Below are positions 32,033-41,485 of a stretch of 64,000 bases of DNA, in pieces (within the stretch, counting starts at the first letter, position 1; every line of letters begins with the position of its first letter). Source of the stretch: Xanthomonas campestris pv. phormiicola (lineage in GTDB: Bacteria > Pseudomonadota > Gammaproteobacteria > Xanthomonadales > Xanthomonadaceae); assembly GCA_025666215.1 (NCBI GenBank), contig CP102593.1, forward strand, positions 1,315,001 to 1,379,000. The letters are read 5' to 3'. The notes beneath the pieces were generated by a model. That model had not been told where the DNA came from. It saw only the letters and a list, made by a program, of their open reading frames with translations, and did no database searches. The position numbers and the translations under genes were made by a program.

Positions 32033-34915
32033 CTAAGTCTCGTCTTGCCGCAGCGCATCGAGACGTAAGGACTCGATGCCCCGCGCCCGGTCGATCTTCT
32101 CGGCGACCTTGAGGGCAGCGTCCAATTCGCTGATCCCGAACTGCTGCATCAGCTGGAAGCGCTCGGCTTTCTCCTCCGGCTCGGTCATCGCCAGCGCAAG
32201 GTACAGACTCGGTGGCACAGCGCGGAAAAGGAGTTCCATGGATTTGGAAAGGATCACGCCTTCCGTGTACTTGCCAGCTTCCTTGCGCGCCGACAGCATC
32301 AATGCCTTCTGTGAGTCGTTGAGCTCGCGGAATCGGGCAATTTTCTCGACTTCGTCCGGCGGCATGGACAGGCAGATCCACCATTCGATCATGTTGAGCA
32401 TCGGCTCAGCCGCTTTCGGGAGGTCGTCCAGATTCTGCGTTGCGAGCCAGAACCAGGCGCCGAGCTTGCGCCACATCTTAGTGACCTTGACCACGTAGGG
32501 TGCGAGCAGTGGATTTTTGGTAATGATGTGGCCTTCGTCGGTGACGTTGATGATCGGCCGGCCAAGGAATTGGTCGCGCTCTGCGATGTTGTTGACCGTG
32601 TTGATCAGCGAGATGTAGGCGATCGAAAGCTGCGCGTTGTAGCCCTCGCGCGCGAACGTTGCTAGGTCCACGATAGTGATGTCGGCCTCGGGCCATGGCG
32701 TCCCCGGCCGGTCAAACATTTCACCATCGACGCCCTGGCAGAACATGTCCATTGCATCCGCCATTTCCAGCAATCGCGTGCGTCGGCTTTCCGGCAAGGT
32801 TGCGTCGCGGCCACGCTCCCGCAACGCATCGCGCACGTCGCGGGTCAGCACCGTGCGGTGCTCTCTGACGCAACGCTGCGCAGCTTCGAGAATGCACTGG
32901 CGGATCAGGCTTCGGTCGGCGCGGGTCATGCGCGCTTCTTCCTTGTCCTCGCCACCGGTAATCATCAAGCGCGCGGTGATCTCCAACTCGCCCAGCACGT
33001 CGCGCTGTTCGTCGCCCTCAGCTTCGCCCTGAGCCTCACGGTCCTCATCCAAAGCGTCGGCATCGAGCGTCTGAACCTGGCTCGGGGTATTGACCAGGCG
33101 CCAGGCATCGGCAAACGGAGCCAGGCTTACGCCGGACCCAGGCGACAACTTGACGCGATGCACCGTGAGGCCCAGCCGCGCCGCGAAATCGCCGAACAGG
33201 CCAAAGCTGTTGCCGGCCTCAACGACGAACATCCGTGGCCGGTAGATGGCGGTGACCTGATTGAGGATGTTGTTCAACGTCGCGCTCTTGCCTGAGCCAG
33301 TGGGTCCGAACAGAAACAGATGCGCGTTCATTTGCCGGTCGAGACGGTTCAACGGATCGAACGTGACCATGCCGCCGCCGCGGTTGAAAAATGTGATGCC
33401 AGGATGGCCGGTGCCCTGGCTGCGCCCCCATACCGGCGAAAGGTTCGCGACGTGCTGAGCGAACATCAATTGCGTGTACCACTGGCGCTTGTCTTTGGCC
33501 GGATCGTAGACGCAGGGCAGCCAGCGAAGATAGCTGTTGATCGGTGCCACTTCGTCTTCCTCGCGAACCGGCTGCAGGCCGGCGTTGAGCAGCACGTTTC
33601 CAAGTTGCAGGCCGCGCATGTCGAGATCTGCAAGGTCGCGGCCACGCAGGTAGAAGGCGAGGGACGCGCGATAGAGCTTGTGTGCACTGCCGATCAACCC
33701 ACGGGCCTGCTGGACATCTTTCAAAGTTTGCTCGGACGCCAGCGTGTCGCCGACGGCTTTTTTGGCGAGATGGTTCAGATGGGCTTCGAGGATGTCCTGC
33801 GGGGTGATGACCATGGTCAAGCACATCACCGTCCCCTCGGGCATCTGATCCATCAGGGCGTTCGTTGCGTCGCCTCCCTTGCGAGTTTCGCCGGTGACAT
33901 GCCCCGTGTTCGGTGGCGCGCGCAGACGGTCGAGCACAATCGTTCGATGGGGCATCCCATCGAAATACCACAGCCCATTGTCGACGTCCGATCGCGGTTG
34001 GCCGAAGAACAGGCGCTGCGCAAAATCGGTACCGCTGGCCAGTTCGATTTCGCCTGGCTCGATTTCCTCCGGATATGCGGCGACCCGATAAAAGTGTTCG
34101 CGATCTTCCGCAGTGGGACCGAGCAAGGTGGGGTTGGGGTTGAACCACGGTAGCAGCCAGGCGTGTATTGCAGCCGCATCGAGGCGCCGTGCACGCACTC
34201 CGGCGTTGGCGAGGCCGCCGACCAGGCGTTCGCACACGACGTTCAATGCCTGTTCGGGGGACTGTCCGCGGCGCGCTGGCGTGTGCCCGACGCGTCGGTA
34301 GACGACCAGACGCACCCGACGTGTCTGGCCGCGCCAGGGCAAGCGCGTCACGGTGCGGTCCTCAAACAGGCCGCCTTGCTTCGCGACGGCGCGCAGATGA
34401 TGACCGAAGAAGCGCAAATAAAAGTCGCTGAACGATGTTCCTTGCGCGCGCGGCTGTAGGTAGGTGCGCAAATTTTCCAGGTAAGTGTTCCAGTCCGGCT
34501 CGTCCTGAGCGTAGAGCTGCATCACCCATGGAGACTCGTCCAGCTCGTCGAAACTGTCCTGAAGGGTGTTTTCGAGCGCGTCGCGCGCTTGCGCGAACCA
34601 CGATGCTTCTCGACCTTCGGTCCCGATGGGGGTCAGTTCGAAAAACGCCGCGACCGAGACGCCATCTTCCAGCAGCATGCACTTTGTTTCGGGCAGGTAT
34701 TCGACCCAAGGCAGCAGATCGGCGAAGGAGGGGGACACGTTGTAAAGCGCCTGTTCGTCGGCGAGGGTGGCACGTCGACGCTTGGAACCACGTTGCTGTC
34801 CGGGCTCGGGAATGCCGGCCGCCTTCAATTCTTCGACGTGCCGCGCCCAGGGATCGGACGCGTCGTCGTCGTCGGTGGACGCTTCACGATCCGAGCGGAA
34901 GAACGGCCAGCGCAT
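32033..34915 (-). CDS. traC: Conjugative transfer ATPase TraC/VirB4, PFL_4706 family (TIGR03744)
   Basis: A 960-aa cytoplasmic ATPase that powers pilus assembly and DNA transfer. Walker A is LFGPTGSGKSATLNN (about residue 535-550), with a Walker-B-like DITIVDLATF and a late QNLDDLPKAAEPMLN segment typical of VirB4/TraC enzymes. The start at 34915 overlaps the upstream lipoprotein gene (TGATATG). The acidic N-terminus (DREASTDDDDASDPWARH) is common in this family. Last gene of the main transfer operon before the AbiE insertion. Confidence 0.93.
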   Translation of the reverse strand: MRWPFFRSDREASTDDDDASDPWARHVEELKAAGIPEPGQQRGSKRRRATLADEQALYNVSPSFADLLPWVEYLPETKCMLLEDGVSVAAFFELTPIGTEGREASWFAQARDALENTLQDSFDELDESPWVMQLYAQDEPDWNTYLENLRTYLQPRAQGTSFSDFYLRFFGHHLRAVAKQGGLFEDRTVTRLPWRGQTRRVRLVVYRRVGHTPARRGQSPEQALNVVCERLVGGLANAGVRARRLDAAAIHAWLLPWFNPNPTLLGPTAEDREHFYRVAAYPEEIEPGEIELASGTDFAQRLFFGQPRSDVDNGLWYFDGMPHRTIVLDRLRAPPNTGHVTGETRKGGDATNALMDQMPEGTVMCLTMVITPQDILEAHLNHLAKKAVGDTLASEQTLKDVQQARGLIGSAHKLYRASLAFYLRGRDLADLDMRGLQLGNVLLNAGLQPVREEDEVAPINSYLRWLPCVYDPAKDKRQWYTQLMFAQHVANLSPVWGRSQGTGHPGITFFNRGGGMVTFDPLNRLDRQMNAHLFLFGPTGSGKSATLNNILNQVTAIYRPRMFVVEAGNSFGLFGDFAARLGLTVHRVKLSPGSGVSLAPFADAWRLVNTPSQVQTLDADALDEDREAQGEAEGDEQRDVLGELEITARLMITGGEDKEEARMTRADRSLIRQCILEAAQRCVREHRTVLTRDVRDALRERGRDATLPESRRTRLLEMADAMDMFCQGVDGEMFDRPGTPWPEADITIVDLATFAREGYNAQLSIAYISLINTVNNIAERDQFLGRPIINVTDEGHIITKNPLLAPYVVKVTKMWRKLGAWFWLATQNLDDLPKAAEPMLNMIEWWICLSMPPDEVEKIARFRELNDSQKALMLSARKEAGKYTEGVILSKSMELLFRAVPPSLYLALAMTEPEEKAERFQLMQQFGISELDAALKVAEKIDRARGIESLRLDALRQDET

Positions 34916-34916
34916 A

Positions 34917-35351
34917 TCAGTATTCCTCGGTGCGTTCGCCCGGCATTGCGTACTGGACGCGCTGGTACAGCGGAAACACGGTGGTATAGCCGGGAACGGG
35001 AGCCGGATCGCTACCCGCCAGATGCGGGAACACATACATGGCGAGATCGGGATTCGGCAGTCGGTGAAACTGCCTGTCGATTTCGTTTTGCGCTGTCCGG
35101 GTGTAGCTGGCGTTGACGGCAGGCGCAGCACTCACGTCTTTGTCGGTCAATGGGCGGCGCAGGGACTGCCTCGCATCAAGCAGCTGACGGCCCGTTTGAC
35201 CGCCGCGTGCACTGCCGCCGGTTTCCGTGTCCCAGACATCCTGCATCGTCCGCCCGTCGTGCGGCAGCAGCTTTTCCTTGCTGGTCGAGCAACTGCCCAA
35301 CAGTACGGCGACAGTGAGAACCCCAAGTCCTTCAGTCCAGATCCTGCGCAT
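34917..35351 (-). CDS. Conjugative transfer region lipoprotein (TIGR03751)
   Basis: A 144-aa lipoprotein of the TIGR03751 family: N-terminal MRRIWTEGLGVLTVAVLLGS followed by the lipid-attachment Cys (lipobox LLGSC). It likely contributes to the outer-membrane side of the T4SS channel (VirB7-like position). It overlaps both neighbours. Confidence 0.85.
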   Translation of the reverse strand: MRRIWTEGLGVLTVAVLLGSCSTSKEKLLPHDGRTMQDVWDTETGGSARGGQTGRQLLDARQSLRRPLTDKDVSAAPAVNASYTRTAQNEIDRQFHRLPNPDLAMYVFPHLAGSDPAPVPGYTTVFPLYQRVQYAMPGERTEEY

Positions 35352-36777
35352 GCGATGCACCTCCGAGGCGATGATCGACCTTGCGACCCTTCGGGTCGTA
35401 GTCGATGTTGAGGGGTTGTTCCAGGTGGACCGCAACCTTGGCCCCAGGCTTGACGTAGACGGCGGCAAAGGCCTGGCCGTACAGCTTGTTGACCCATTTC
35501 GACATGTCCTGCACGCCGCCAGCGAGGATGCGGCCCATCGCTTCATTGCCGGAGATGCCGACCGTGCCGAGTGAACCGCTGTCGTTGGAAACCACCGCAA
35601 AATTGCCGGTGTCAGACTTGATGAGCGAGGCGGCTCCGGCCCCGGCGGCGGTGATCAGCGCTTGGGTTCCAAGATACTGCTGCGCGTTGCTGCGACGTTC
35701 GCCACTGACGCATGGAATGCCGTAGGGATCGCTGATCCAGCCCAAGCCTTCCTTCGTATCGCCACCATTGCCAGTGCCGTTGTTGTTCTGCTGACTATTG
35801 CCGCCGCGATCGCCGCCTTCCGGTACGGTGCGGATGGTGCCGTCGTGGAAGACAAACGTCACGGAGCGAATCTGCCCACGGACGCACGACAGTGTCCAAT
35901 CGCCCGAGGCGGTCCCACTCATGACGGCACCGGCGACGTCGGGGATATCGATGCCGTTCGCCGTGAGATTGTCGGCACCGATCAACACTTTGAACGGGTA
36001 GGGATCGTTCACTGTTCCATCGATCGGGACACGACCGATCAATGCCGTCATCGAGACGGAGCCCATCAACGTAGCGTTGGTCGGGACGGTATAGACGGGT
36101 TCGGCCGCAGAGACCTTGGTCGTGCGGTCGCCCTCTCCTCCGTTTGTCTCCCCGGAGGTATCCAAGGTCTTCTGGGCTGGACCAAAGCTGGTGGGGAAGT
36201 TGAAGTTGCCGCCTTTGTTGGAGGCCTTGCCCTTCTCGTCGCTTCGGACATCGTCCGGCTCGATCCATTTCACGCCGTCGCTACCAAGTGCAGCACCGTC
36301 ACCGGGTGCCAGACCCAGTCCGACCGGAAGGTCGCTGCCGCCTGGCTTGCCACGCAGCGTATCGAACTGACGTTGCAAATCTTGCAGCAGGCCTTGCGTC
36401 TCCTGCCGCTCGTTGGCGACCTGCTCGCGATCGTTCTTCAGCTGGCTGCGCTCGGTTTCCAGCGCGCTCTGAATTCGGCGGTCGATCGCTCCTTCGCGCT
36501 GGCGCAGACGTTCGTTCTCGGCCTTCTGTTCCTTGGTTGCGGTCAACGCACTCTGCAATTCGGTGCGCAACTGCTTGACCTGGCCAACCAACGTCGCAAC
36601 GGTATCGCGAGGGGTGTCGCCATCGATACCCAGCGCTTTTGCTTCTTCCTCGGTGAGCTGTGCCCCTCGATCATGGGTGGGCTGGTTCTTGCCACCGGAG
36701 AATAGTTTTATTCCGACGAACACCAGTAGCAACGCCATAGGGATCATCAACCACTTCAGCAGACCATTACTTTTCAT
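35332..36777 (-). CDS. ICE transfer protein, PFL_4705 family (TIGR03752; VirB10/TraB-like)
   Basis: A 481-aa inner-membrane-anchored protein: TM segment (about 6-26, LLKWLMIPMALLLVFVGIKL), a coiled coil (about 55-125) and a C-terminal periplasmic domain with TLMGSVSMTALIGRVPIDG. This is the TraB/VirB10-type bridge between inner and outer membrane. The start at 36777 lies within the 3' end of the PFL_4704 gene; a start 4 codons earlier is possible. Confidence 0.9.
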   Translation of the reverse strand: MKSNGLLKWLMIPMALLLVFVGIKLFSGGKNQPTHDRGAQLTEEEAKALGIDGDTPRDTVATLVGQVKQLRTELQSALTATKEQKAENERLRQREGAIDRRIQSALETERSQLKNDREQVANERQETQGLLQDLQRQFDTLRGKPGGSDLPVGLGLAPGDGAALGSDGVKWIEPDDVRSDEKGKASNKGGNFNFPTSFGPAQKTLDTSGETNGGEGDRTTKVSAAEPVYTVPTNATLMGSVSMTALIGRVPIDGTVNDPYPFKVLIGADNLTANGIDIPDVAGAVMSGTASGDWTLSCVRGQIRSVTFVFHDGTIRTVPEGGDRGGNSQQNNNGTGNGGDTKEGLGWISDPYGIPCVSGERRSNAQQYLGTQALITAAGAGAASLIKSDTGNFAVVSNDSGSLGTVGISGNEAMGRILAGGVQDMSKWVNKLYGQAFAAVYVKPGAKVAVHLEQPLNIDYDPKGRKVDHRLGGASHAQDLD

Positions 36778-37678
36778 GGTTGCCCCCATCGTTCAGCATG
36801 GACCGGGCAGGCTCGGGCAGGTTGAGCGCGGCGTCGATCCGACTGACCGCCGGCAGCAGGGATTCAGCCAGCCCGTGTCCTTTGGTCACCAGGTAGACCA
36901 CGGTGGTGTCGTCAGGTGCACCCTTGGGGCCAAGCGTCGCATGCTGGAATGTGCCGGTTTGAAAATTTCCCTGCAGCGCTCTGGGGTCCATGTGGAGTGG
37001 GCGCGTTGACGTGTTGCGCAAGCGCACTGCGGTGAGCCAGAAGTCGTCAAGGCGCCAGGCGGCGATGGCCCTGGCGTCCACAGGCATGGTCGGCAGCAGC
37101 GTGTCCAGTGGAAGTTTCCGGGGCAGTGTCACACGCGTAACGCCAGGAACGGGTTCAACAGTACGAAGTGGCGCGTAAAGGTTCTGCGCCGCAAATCGGG
37201 TCAGCACGACCGGAACCGGTGTCTCGCGCACCGCACGGGGTGGAGCGGAATCCTCCGTCGTGTCTGCGTCGGATTTGGCAGCAGCGGCCGCGTCGCCGTA
37301 GCGCGTCGGGGGCATTTCACCCTCTACGATACGGACCGGCTCCAGCGGCGAGGAGTCCGCTTGCGCAGGTTCGGCGGCGATGTCGAGCAGTATCAGCGCG
37401 CCGGTTTCGGCATCCTGCAGCTGCAGTCGGGTGGGCTCGATCGGCTGGCTGGCACGCAGATAGATCGCGCCCCCAGCGCTTTGAACCCGCAGGTGCCCAC
37501 TCAGCGAAGCAGGAACGCCGACGCGCACATTGCGGTCGATGAAGATGACACGTTCCTCGTCCACATGCAGAGGGATCGCCAGTGGTAGCCGCTCCCAACG
37601 CATGATTTCGAGCGCATGCGCGGTGGGTGGCAGGGTGGTTGTCAGCAGCAGGCTGAGGGTGGAAAGAGCGCGCTTCAT
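36767..37678 (-). CDS. ICE transfer protein, PFL_4704 family (TIGR03749; TraK/VirB9-like)
   Basis: A 303-aa periplasmic protein with signal peptide (about 1-22, ending AHA). The mature part has LEIMRWERLPLAIPLHVDEE and VIFIDRNVRVGVP, family hallmarks of this TraK-like secretin-domain protein. ATGA overlap with PFL_4703 upstream and short overlap with PFL_4705 downstream. Confidence 0.9.
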   Translation of the reverse strand: MKRALSTLSLLLTTTLPPTAHALEIMRWERLPLAIPLHVDEERVIFIDRNVRVGVPASLSGHLRVQSAGGAIYLRASQPIEPTRLQLQDAETGALILLDIAAEPAQADSSPLEPVRIVEGEMPPTRYGDAAAAAKSDADTTEDSAPPRAVRETPVPVVLTRFAAQNLYAPLRTVEPVPGVTRVTLPRKLPLDTLLPTMPVDARAIAAWRLDDFWLTAVRLRNTSTRPLHMDPRALQGNFQTGTFQHATLGPKGAPDDTTVVYLVTKGHGLAESLLPAVSRIDAALNLPEPARSMLNDGGNHEK

Positions 37679-38364
37679 GGTGTCTCCACAGCGCCACCGG
37701 GACCGCCAGGTGTTGTACCGGCGGGCGTGGCGGGATCAGGGGTAGCGATGCGTTGAGGTGCACCGTCGTAGCAGTCAAGCGCGAGGCCGAAGGGGTTGCG
37801 CTGCGGGTCTACATCCATCCGCACGACTTTGAGCGGATAGCGCACGAGCGCGCGCTTGACCTGTTCCGAGCCGAAGTATTCGTCAGCCGTGACATCCAGC
37901 GTGACCACCCAATCGCGGTCGGAGACGGCCTTGACGCGCAACGTCGGATCGTCGCCAAAGCCACGGCCGGGGATCTCGTAGATGCCGCGCACGCGTTGAC
38001 GGAGTTCGCCTGCGTTGCGGCGGTATTCGTAGTCGGCTTGCAGAATGCTGCGACAGCTCGGCGTGAAATAGGCCGATAGCGCATGCAGATTGCGCGGGTA
38101 GTCCTCGTCACCATTCGTGGGCCAACGCTGAAGCTGCTGCCAGATGTAAAAGGTGAAGGCGTAAACGCTCTCGGGAGGAACTTCCCACCACTTCCTCGTG
38201 CTGCCCGAACGAAGATCCGGAGGTACGTGGATCGTCAGATCGCGCGGCGCGCTCCACCAGCCCAAGCCAAGCATCAGCGCCAAGGCGAATAACGCACCGC
38301 CGCCCAGACGTAAGGTTTTGATGTGTGCCTGCAATTGGACGATTTCGTTCTTGAACCGGCTCAC
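37675..38364 (-). CDS. ICE transfer protein, PFL_4703 family (TIGR03746; TraE/VirB5-8-like)
   Basis: A 229-aa inner-membrane protein with a short cytoplasmic N-terminus (SRFKNEIVQLQAHIKTLRLG), one TM (about 21-38) and a periplasmic TraE-like domain (FTFYIWQQLQRWPTNGDEDY). The start is a GTG at 38364 with GGAGG 8 bases upstream, forming a GTGA overlap with the upstream gene. Confidence 0.9.
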   Translation of the reverse strand: MSRFKNEIVQLQAHIKTLRLGGGALFALALMLGLGWWSAPRDLTIHVPPDLRSGSTRKWWEVPPESVYAFTFYIWQQLQRWPTNGDEDYPRNLHALSAYFTPSCRSILQADYEYRRNAGELRQRVRGIYEIPGRGFGDDPTLRVKAVSDRDWVVTLDVTADEYFGSEQVKRALVRYPLKVVRMDVDPQRNPFGLALDCYDGAPQRIATPDPATPAGTTPGGPGGAVETP

Positions 38365-38759
38365 GTCCTGGTCCTCCGGGTGGTCCAGTAGCCGGAGCGC
38401 GTTACGATACCGAGAGCACCGACGAACGTCGCCAGGCGTGGGTGCCGGCGCGCGATCCACCATTGGAGCTGCCGATACAGCCAGGTGTCCGGTCTGCCGC
38501 GCTTCTGACGGCGCAGCATTCCGCCGCCCACGAAAACGCCGGTAGCGATCCCTAAGATCATGACAGTGGGAACGATAGCGATCTTGGAGAGTGCGAACGC
38601 TAGCGGTATGCCGACAGTCAGGCCACCCGTAGCCGACAGCCCCGCACAGACCCAAAGTTCGTCCGCGGTCAGTCCGCGCACGACGACCGGGTGCCGGTTG
38701 AGGCGGTGGGGAAGGAATGCCACCGTGCCGTCGGCACGGATATCCTGATGCTCGGCCAT
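38361..38759 (-). CDS. Conjugative transfer region protein (TIGR03750; TraL-like)
   Basis: A 132-aa protein with two close hydrophobic segments (about 36-80) after a basic PHRLNRHPVVVRGLTADE segment, typical of TraL/TIGR03750 inner-membrane T4SS proteins, and an Arg-rich C-terminus. Confidence 0.88.
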   Translation of the reverse strand: MAEHQDIRADGTVAFLPHRLNRHPVVVRGLTADELWVCAGLSATGGLTVGIPLAFALSKIAIVPTVMILGIATGVFVGGGMLRRQKRGRPDTWLYRQLQWWIARRHPRLATFVGALGIVTRSGYWTTRRTRT

Positions 38760-38772
38760 GTCGGGCGCGCTC

Positions 38773-39129
38773 TTACAGGATGCCGGTGGCTTCGGTCAGC
38801 AACCAGATGCCGACTACGAGCAACACCGCACCGACTGCAATCGTCAAGCCGAACTGTCCCCACGTCTTGCGACCGGTGTGGATCTCGGCATAGGTGCCGT
38901 ATGCGTGGTAGCACACGCCGACGAACATGCCGGCGATGACGATCAAGGCAATCAGCATGACGATGTCGTAGCTGTAGTTGCGTAGCGTATCCATAATCCC
39001 GCTGCCCTTGCCGCGGGACGGATCCTCCAAGGTGGGCAAGCCTTGGGCTTGGGCGAAGGACGACAGCATGCTGAGCGCGGAAGCGCTGCACAGTCCGGCG
39101 ATACGGCGACGCTGAAAGAGAGTGTTCAT
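38773..39129 (-). CDS. Pilin-like conjugative transfer protein (TIGR03745)
   Basis: A 118-aa protein with a signal peptide (about 1-28, ending AQAQG) and two hydrophobic helices (about 55-75 and 95-115) separated by a short polar loop with EIHTGRKTW, the layout of conjugative pilins and the TIGR03745 family. Confidence 0.88.
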   Translation of the reverse strand: MNTLFQRRRIAGLCSASALSMLSSFAQAQGLPTLEDPSRGKGSGIMDTLRNYSYDIVMLIALIVIAGMFVGVCYHAYGTYAEIHTGRKTWGQFGLTIAVGAVLLVVGIWLLTEATGIL

Positions 39130-39146
39130 GATGCGAAACCTTTGCG

Positions 39147-39380
39147 TTAGGAGAGCAGGAAAAAAGTCAGGACGAGGTACATCGCGACAAAACGCACCGC
39201 GACACCTAGAAATTGACGCTGGGAAATTCGCTGTTCAGACCAGCCGACATACGCCGCGCGCAGCGCCCACACGCCCCAGAGCAGCAGAACCGCAAACACA
39301 GCGCCCACCAGCACAACGGATGCAGTGGATGGGGTGAAGCCGCCATTTGCCTGGAAGGCGCTGAGCTGATTTGCATTCAT
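39147..39380 (-). CDS. ICE transfer protein, PFL_4701 family (TIGR03758)
   Basis: A 77-aa protein with two hydrophobic segments (about 20-42 and 60-77) around a polar AAYVGWSEQRISQRQFLG loop, matching the small TIGR03758 membrane proteins. ATGA overlap with the RAQPRD gene upstream. Confidence 0.85.
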   Translation of the reverse strand: MNANQLSAFQANGGFTPSTASVVLVGAVFAVLLLWGVWALRAAYVGWSEQRISQRQFLGVAVRFVAMYLVLTFFLLS

Positions 39381-39733
39381 TGGGAGGGCTCCTGCTCGGA
39401 GTCTTTCCGATAGTCAGCAGGCAGCGCCGTCGCGTCGCGAGGCTGAGCGCGCTGCGGTGTCAGGTAATCGTTGATGCCCGCGCGCACGCGCAGCAGGTCT
39501 GCTGCAAGGCGTGGATAGTCGAAGTGGTAGCGGGCACGATCCGCAGATGCCGACGCTGCGGACTCCTTCGCAAGACGGTCGAGTAGATCCAGCTGGCGAA
39601 CCACCGCCGCCAGCTTCTCGCGTTCGGCGCTGTCGTCCGCCGCCGCGGCGCGCGGTACCATTGCCGCGCATCCGAAGGACAGCGCGATACATAGAGGTAG
39701 CCGGGAAAAGTCCCAGTTGCGCGATCGTGCCAT
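39377..39733 (-). CDS. RAQPRD family ICE protein (TIGR01690)
   Basis: A 118-aa exported protein carrying the name-giving sequence RAQPRDATAL near its C-terminus, after a signal peptide (about 1-34) and a helical segment (REKLAAVVRQLDLLDRLAKE). It heads the minus-strand block RAQPRD to TraC. Exact role in transfer is not known. Confidence 0.9.
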   Translation of the reverse strand: MARSRNWDFSRLPLCIALSFGCAAMVPRAAAADDSAEREKLAAVVRQLDLLDRLAKESAASASADRARYHFDYPRLAADLLRVRAGINDYLTPQRAQPRDATALPADYRKDSEQEPSQ

Positions 39734-39972
39734 CGTGCCGTTCCCTGTTGGGCTTGAAGCGAATGGCTGGATGCTGCTGCGATGGCGAGCAGAAAGCCGC
39801 AAACAATCAGGATCGGAGAGGCACCACTTTCTTAGTGGGGCGGCCACGAACGAGTGCTGTAGCACCCGGATTGGGCAGAGTTGATCGCGTTGGGTTGGAT
39901 CGGCCAAAATACCGAGCCACGAGACTGCGTCCTGTACTTGCAGGCCGCGCCCATCCTCAAGCCGGAAGCGAT

Positions 39973-40398
39973 ATGATTGAAATATCAAACGATGGTGCGG
40001 CGATCGCGTACACGAATTATTTCGACACGGAGCTCGCACGAGCGGGCTACTTTTACGTGAGCTACAACGCGGGAGCAGCCCGTCTACTGGTCCCCGATAG
40101 CCGCAAGACCATGCTTGATGACATGCGTACGGGGCGCTACGTCATCGTGTCCACCGGCCCCTGGAAAGATCAGCAAGATCGAAGCGGACTGGAATTGCTG
40201 TTTGAAGATGGCACGGATTCACCGTTCTGCTTGCATCTGCTCGTGCAAGAGCAGAGCGATCGCGTACTGCCCGAGACCGATCAGGGCAGCAGCTTCATAG
40301 TTGCTGCTTGGACGCGTGAGGGCAAAGTAGCAAGTTGGCCAGGTAAATACCGGCGCGTCGGCTGTATTCCGTGCCTGGAGCCATGGCAGGAGCACTGA
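39973..40398 (+). CDS. Hypothetical protein, plus-strand insertion in transfer operon
   Basis: A 141-aa soluble protein without a recognised domain (MIEISNDGAAIAYTNYFDTE at the start, two tryptophans and CIPC near the end). It is opposite in direction to the surrounding transfer genes and has no strong ribosome site. With the next gene it forms a two-gene plus-strand cassette between RAQPRD and the 191-aa membrane protein gene. Confidence 0.65.
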   Translation: MIEISNDGAAIAYTNYFDTELARAGYFYVSYNAGAARLLVPDSRKTMLDDMRTGRYVIVSTGPWKDQQDRSGLELLFEDGTDSPFCLHLLVQEQSDRVLPETDQGSSFIVAAWTREGKVASWPGKYRRVGCIPCLEPWQEH

Positions 40399-40507
40399 CG
40401 GTGGTATGCAACGGAGCGACAACCATCGAGCGATTGTAATCCGATCGCTCATTCTGGCGATGAGCGGTGCATGCCATAATGTCCCAGTTCTCGCTTCTAC
40501 CCATGTT

Positions 40508-40876
40508 ATGACTATTCCACGGATTCCCACCTTCAAGCTTCTTGGTCACCTTGCGGTGCCGTGCGACAACTTGCTCGAATGGAGCGAATGGTACGAAAGC
40601 GCAGATCGCCGTGTGGCCGAAGACTGGATCGACGACGTGCGAATATCCACAGTTTTCCTGGGGATTTGTCCGCTCGGTCAAAGCGAGCCCCTATTGTTTG
40701 AGACGGCAGTCTTTCTTGCCGGGGCCGTTCACCAGATGCAGCGATACTCACTTTGGGAAGACGCGCAAGCCGGCCATGCGGAGGCGGTCAACTTGTTTCA
40801 GGCCGAACTGATCGCGGCGAAGGGAAAGGCAGACGAAGCACTAGCGGCGGTTCTCTGCAGGAAAGTAGGGCAGTAG
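40508..40876 (+). CDS. Phage/ICE-type small protein of unknown function
   Basis: A 122-aa soluble protein from ATG 40508; a start at 40406 would add 34 residues. Its pattern (EWYESADRRVAEDWI, ISTVFLGICP, LLFETAVF, MQRYSLWEDAQAGHAEAV) resembles a small family common in phage genomes, in which the metal-like FET...MxRYxTxxxAxxGH order is conserved. No activity is known to me for that family. Forms a cassette with the gene at 39973. Confidence 0.7.
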   Translation: MTIPRIPTFKLLGHLAVPCDNLLEWSEWYESADRRVAEDWIDDVRISTVFLGICPLGQSEPLLFETAVFLAGAVHQMQRYSLWEDAQAGHAEAVNLFQAELIAAKGKADEALAAVLCRKVGQ

Positions 40877-40896
40877 GAGTTCTGCTGAGGCGATGA

Positions 40897-41472
40897 CTAT
40901 CTCGGTTTGATCGGAAGATAGTCGTTGTTGGCTCCACGCCGGCGCGCTTTGGTGTCCACACGGGCGCACAGTCCCGTACCGCATTGCACGATATCTGCCT
41001 GGTTGAAGGCCTGTACCAGATCGCCGCGATCTTTCGCCGGCACTACTCGGCTCTCGTAATAACGAAGCACCACGTGAGCACTCAACAATGGTCCGGCGGC
41101 TGCAATGATGGCAACGCCGAGTACGATCCAGGCATGGCGCAACTGCCGCGCGCCGGCTTGCCGTTGCTGCGCCATGGCGCTCTCGGACGCGGCCGTAATC
41201 TGGCGCGCGGCGACTTGCACATCGTCCAGGTATTTTTTGGTCGCCACCGTCAAACCATCTTCCAGTGCGGAACGCACCTGGGCGCGCAGCCGATCCAACG
41301 CGTCGGACTGTGTGGCGTGGATCTGCTGGACGGTTGATGCCACCGCCCGTTGCAGTGCCTGAAGGTGGTGCTCGGTGGTGTCGGCGAGGCGCGCCTCGCT
41401 CTGCTTCATCGCCACCGCCAGGCTAGCCAGCGCTTGCGCGGCGGTGTTCAGATCGGCTCTGTTTTCTTCCAT
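40897..41472 (-). CDS. Coiled-coil membrane protein downstream of effector/immunity pair 1
   Basis: A 191-aa protein: a long helical, coiled-coil N-terminal region (about 5-115), a TM segment (about 118-140) and a short basic tail with CGTGLCARVDTKARRRG. It starts 13 bases after the 299-aa immunity-like gene, in one transcription unit. It is not one of the standard transfer proteins I recognise; delivery-related or host-envelope roles are both possible. Confidence 0.6.
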   Translation of the reverse strand: MEENRADLNTAAQALASLAVAMKQSEARLADTTEHHLQALQRAVASTVQQIHATQSDALDRLRAQVRSALEDGLTVATKKYLDDVQVAARQITAASESAMAQQRQAGARQLRHAWIVLGVAIIAAAGPLLSAHVVLRYYESRVVPAKDRGDLVQAFNQADIVQCGTGLCARVDTKARRRGANNDYLPIKPR

Positions 41473-41485
41473 GGCAATGCCCGGG

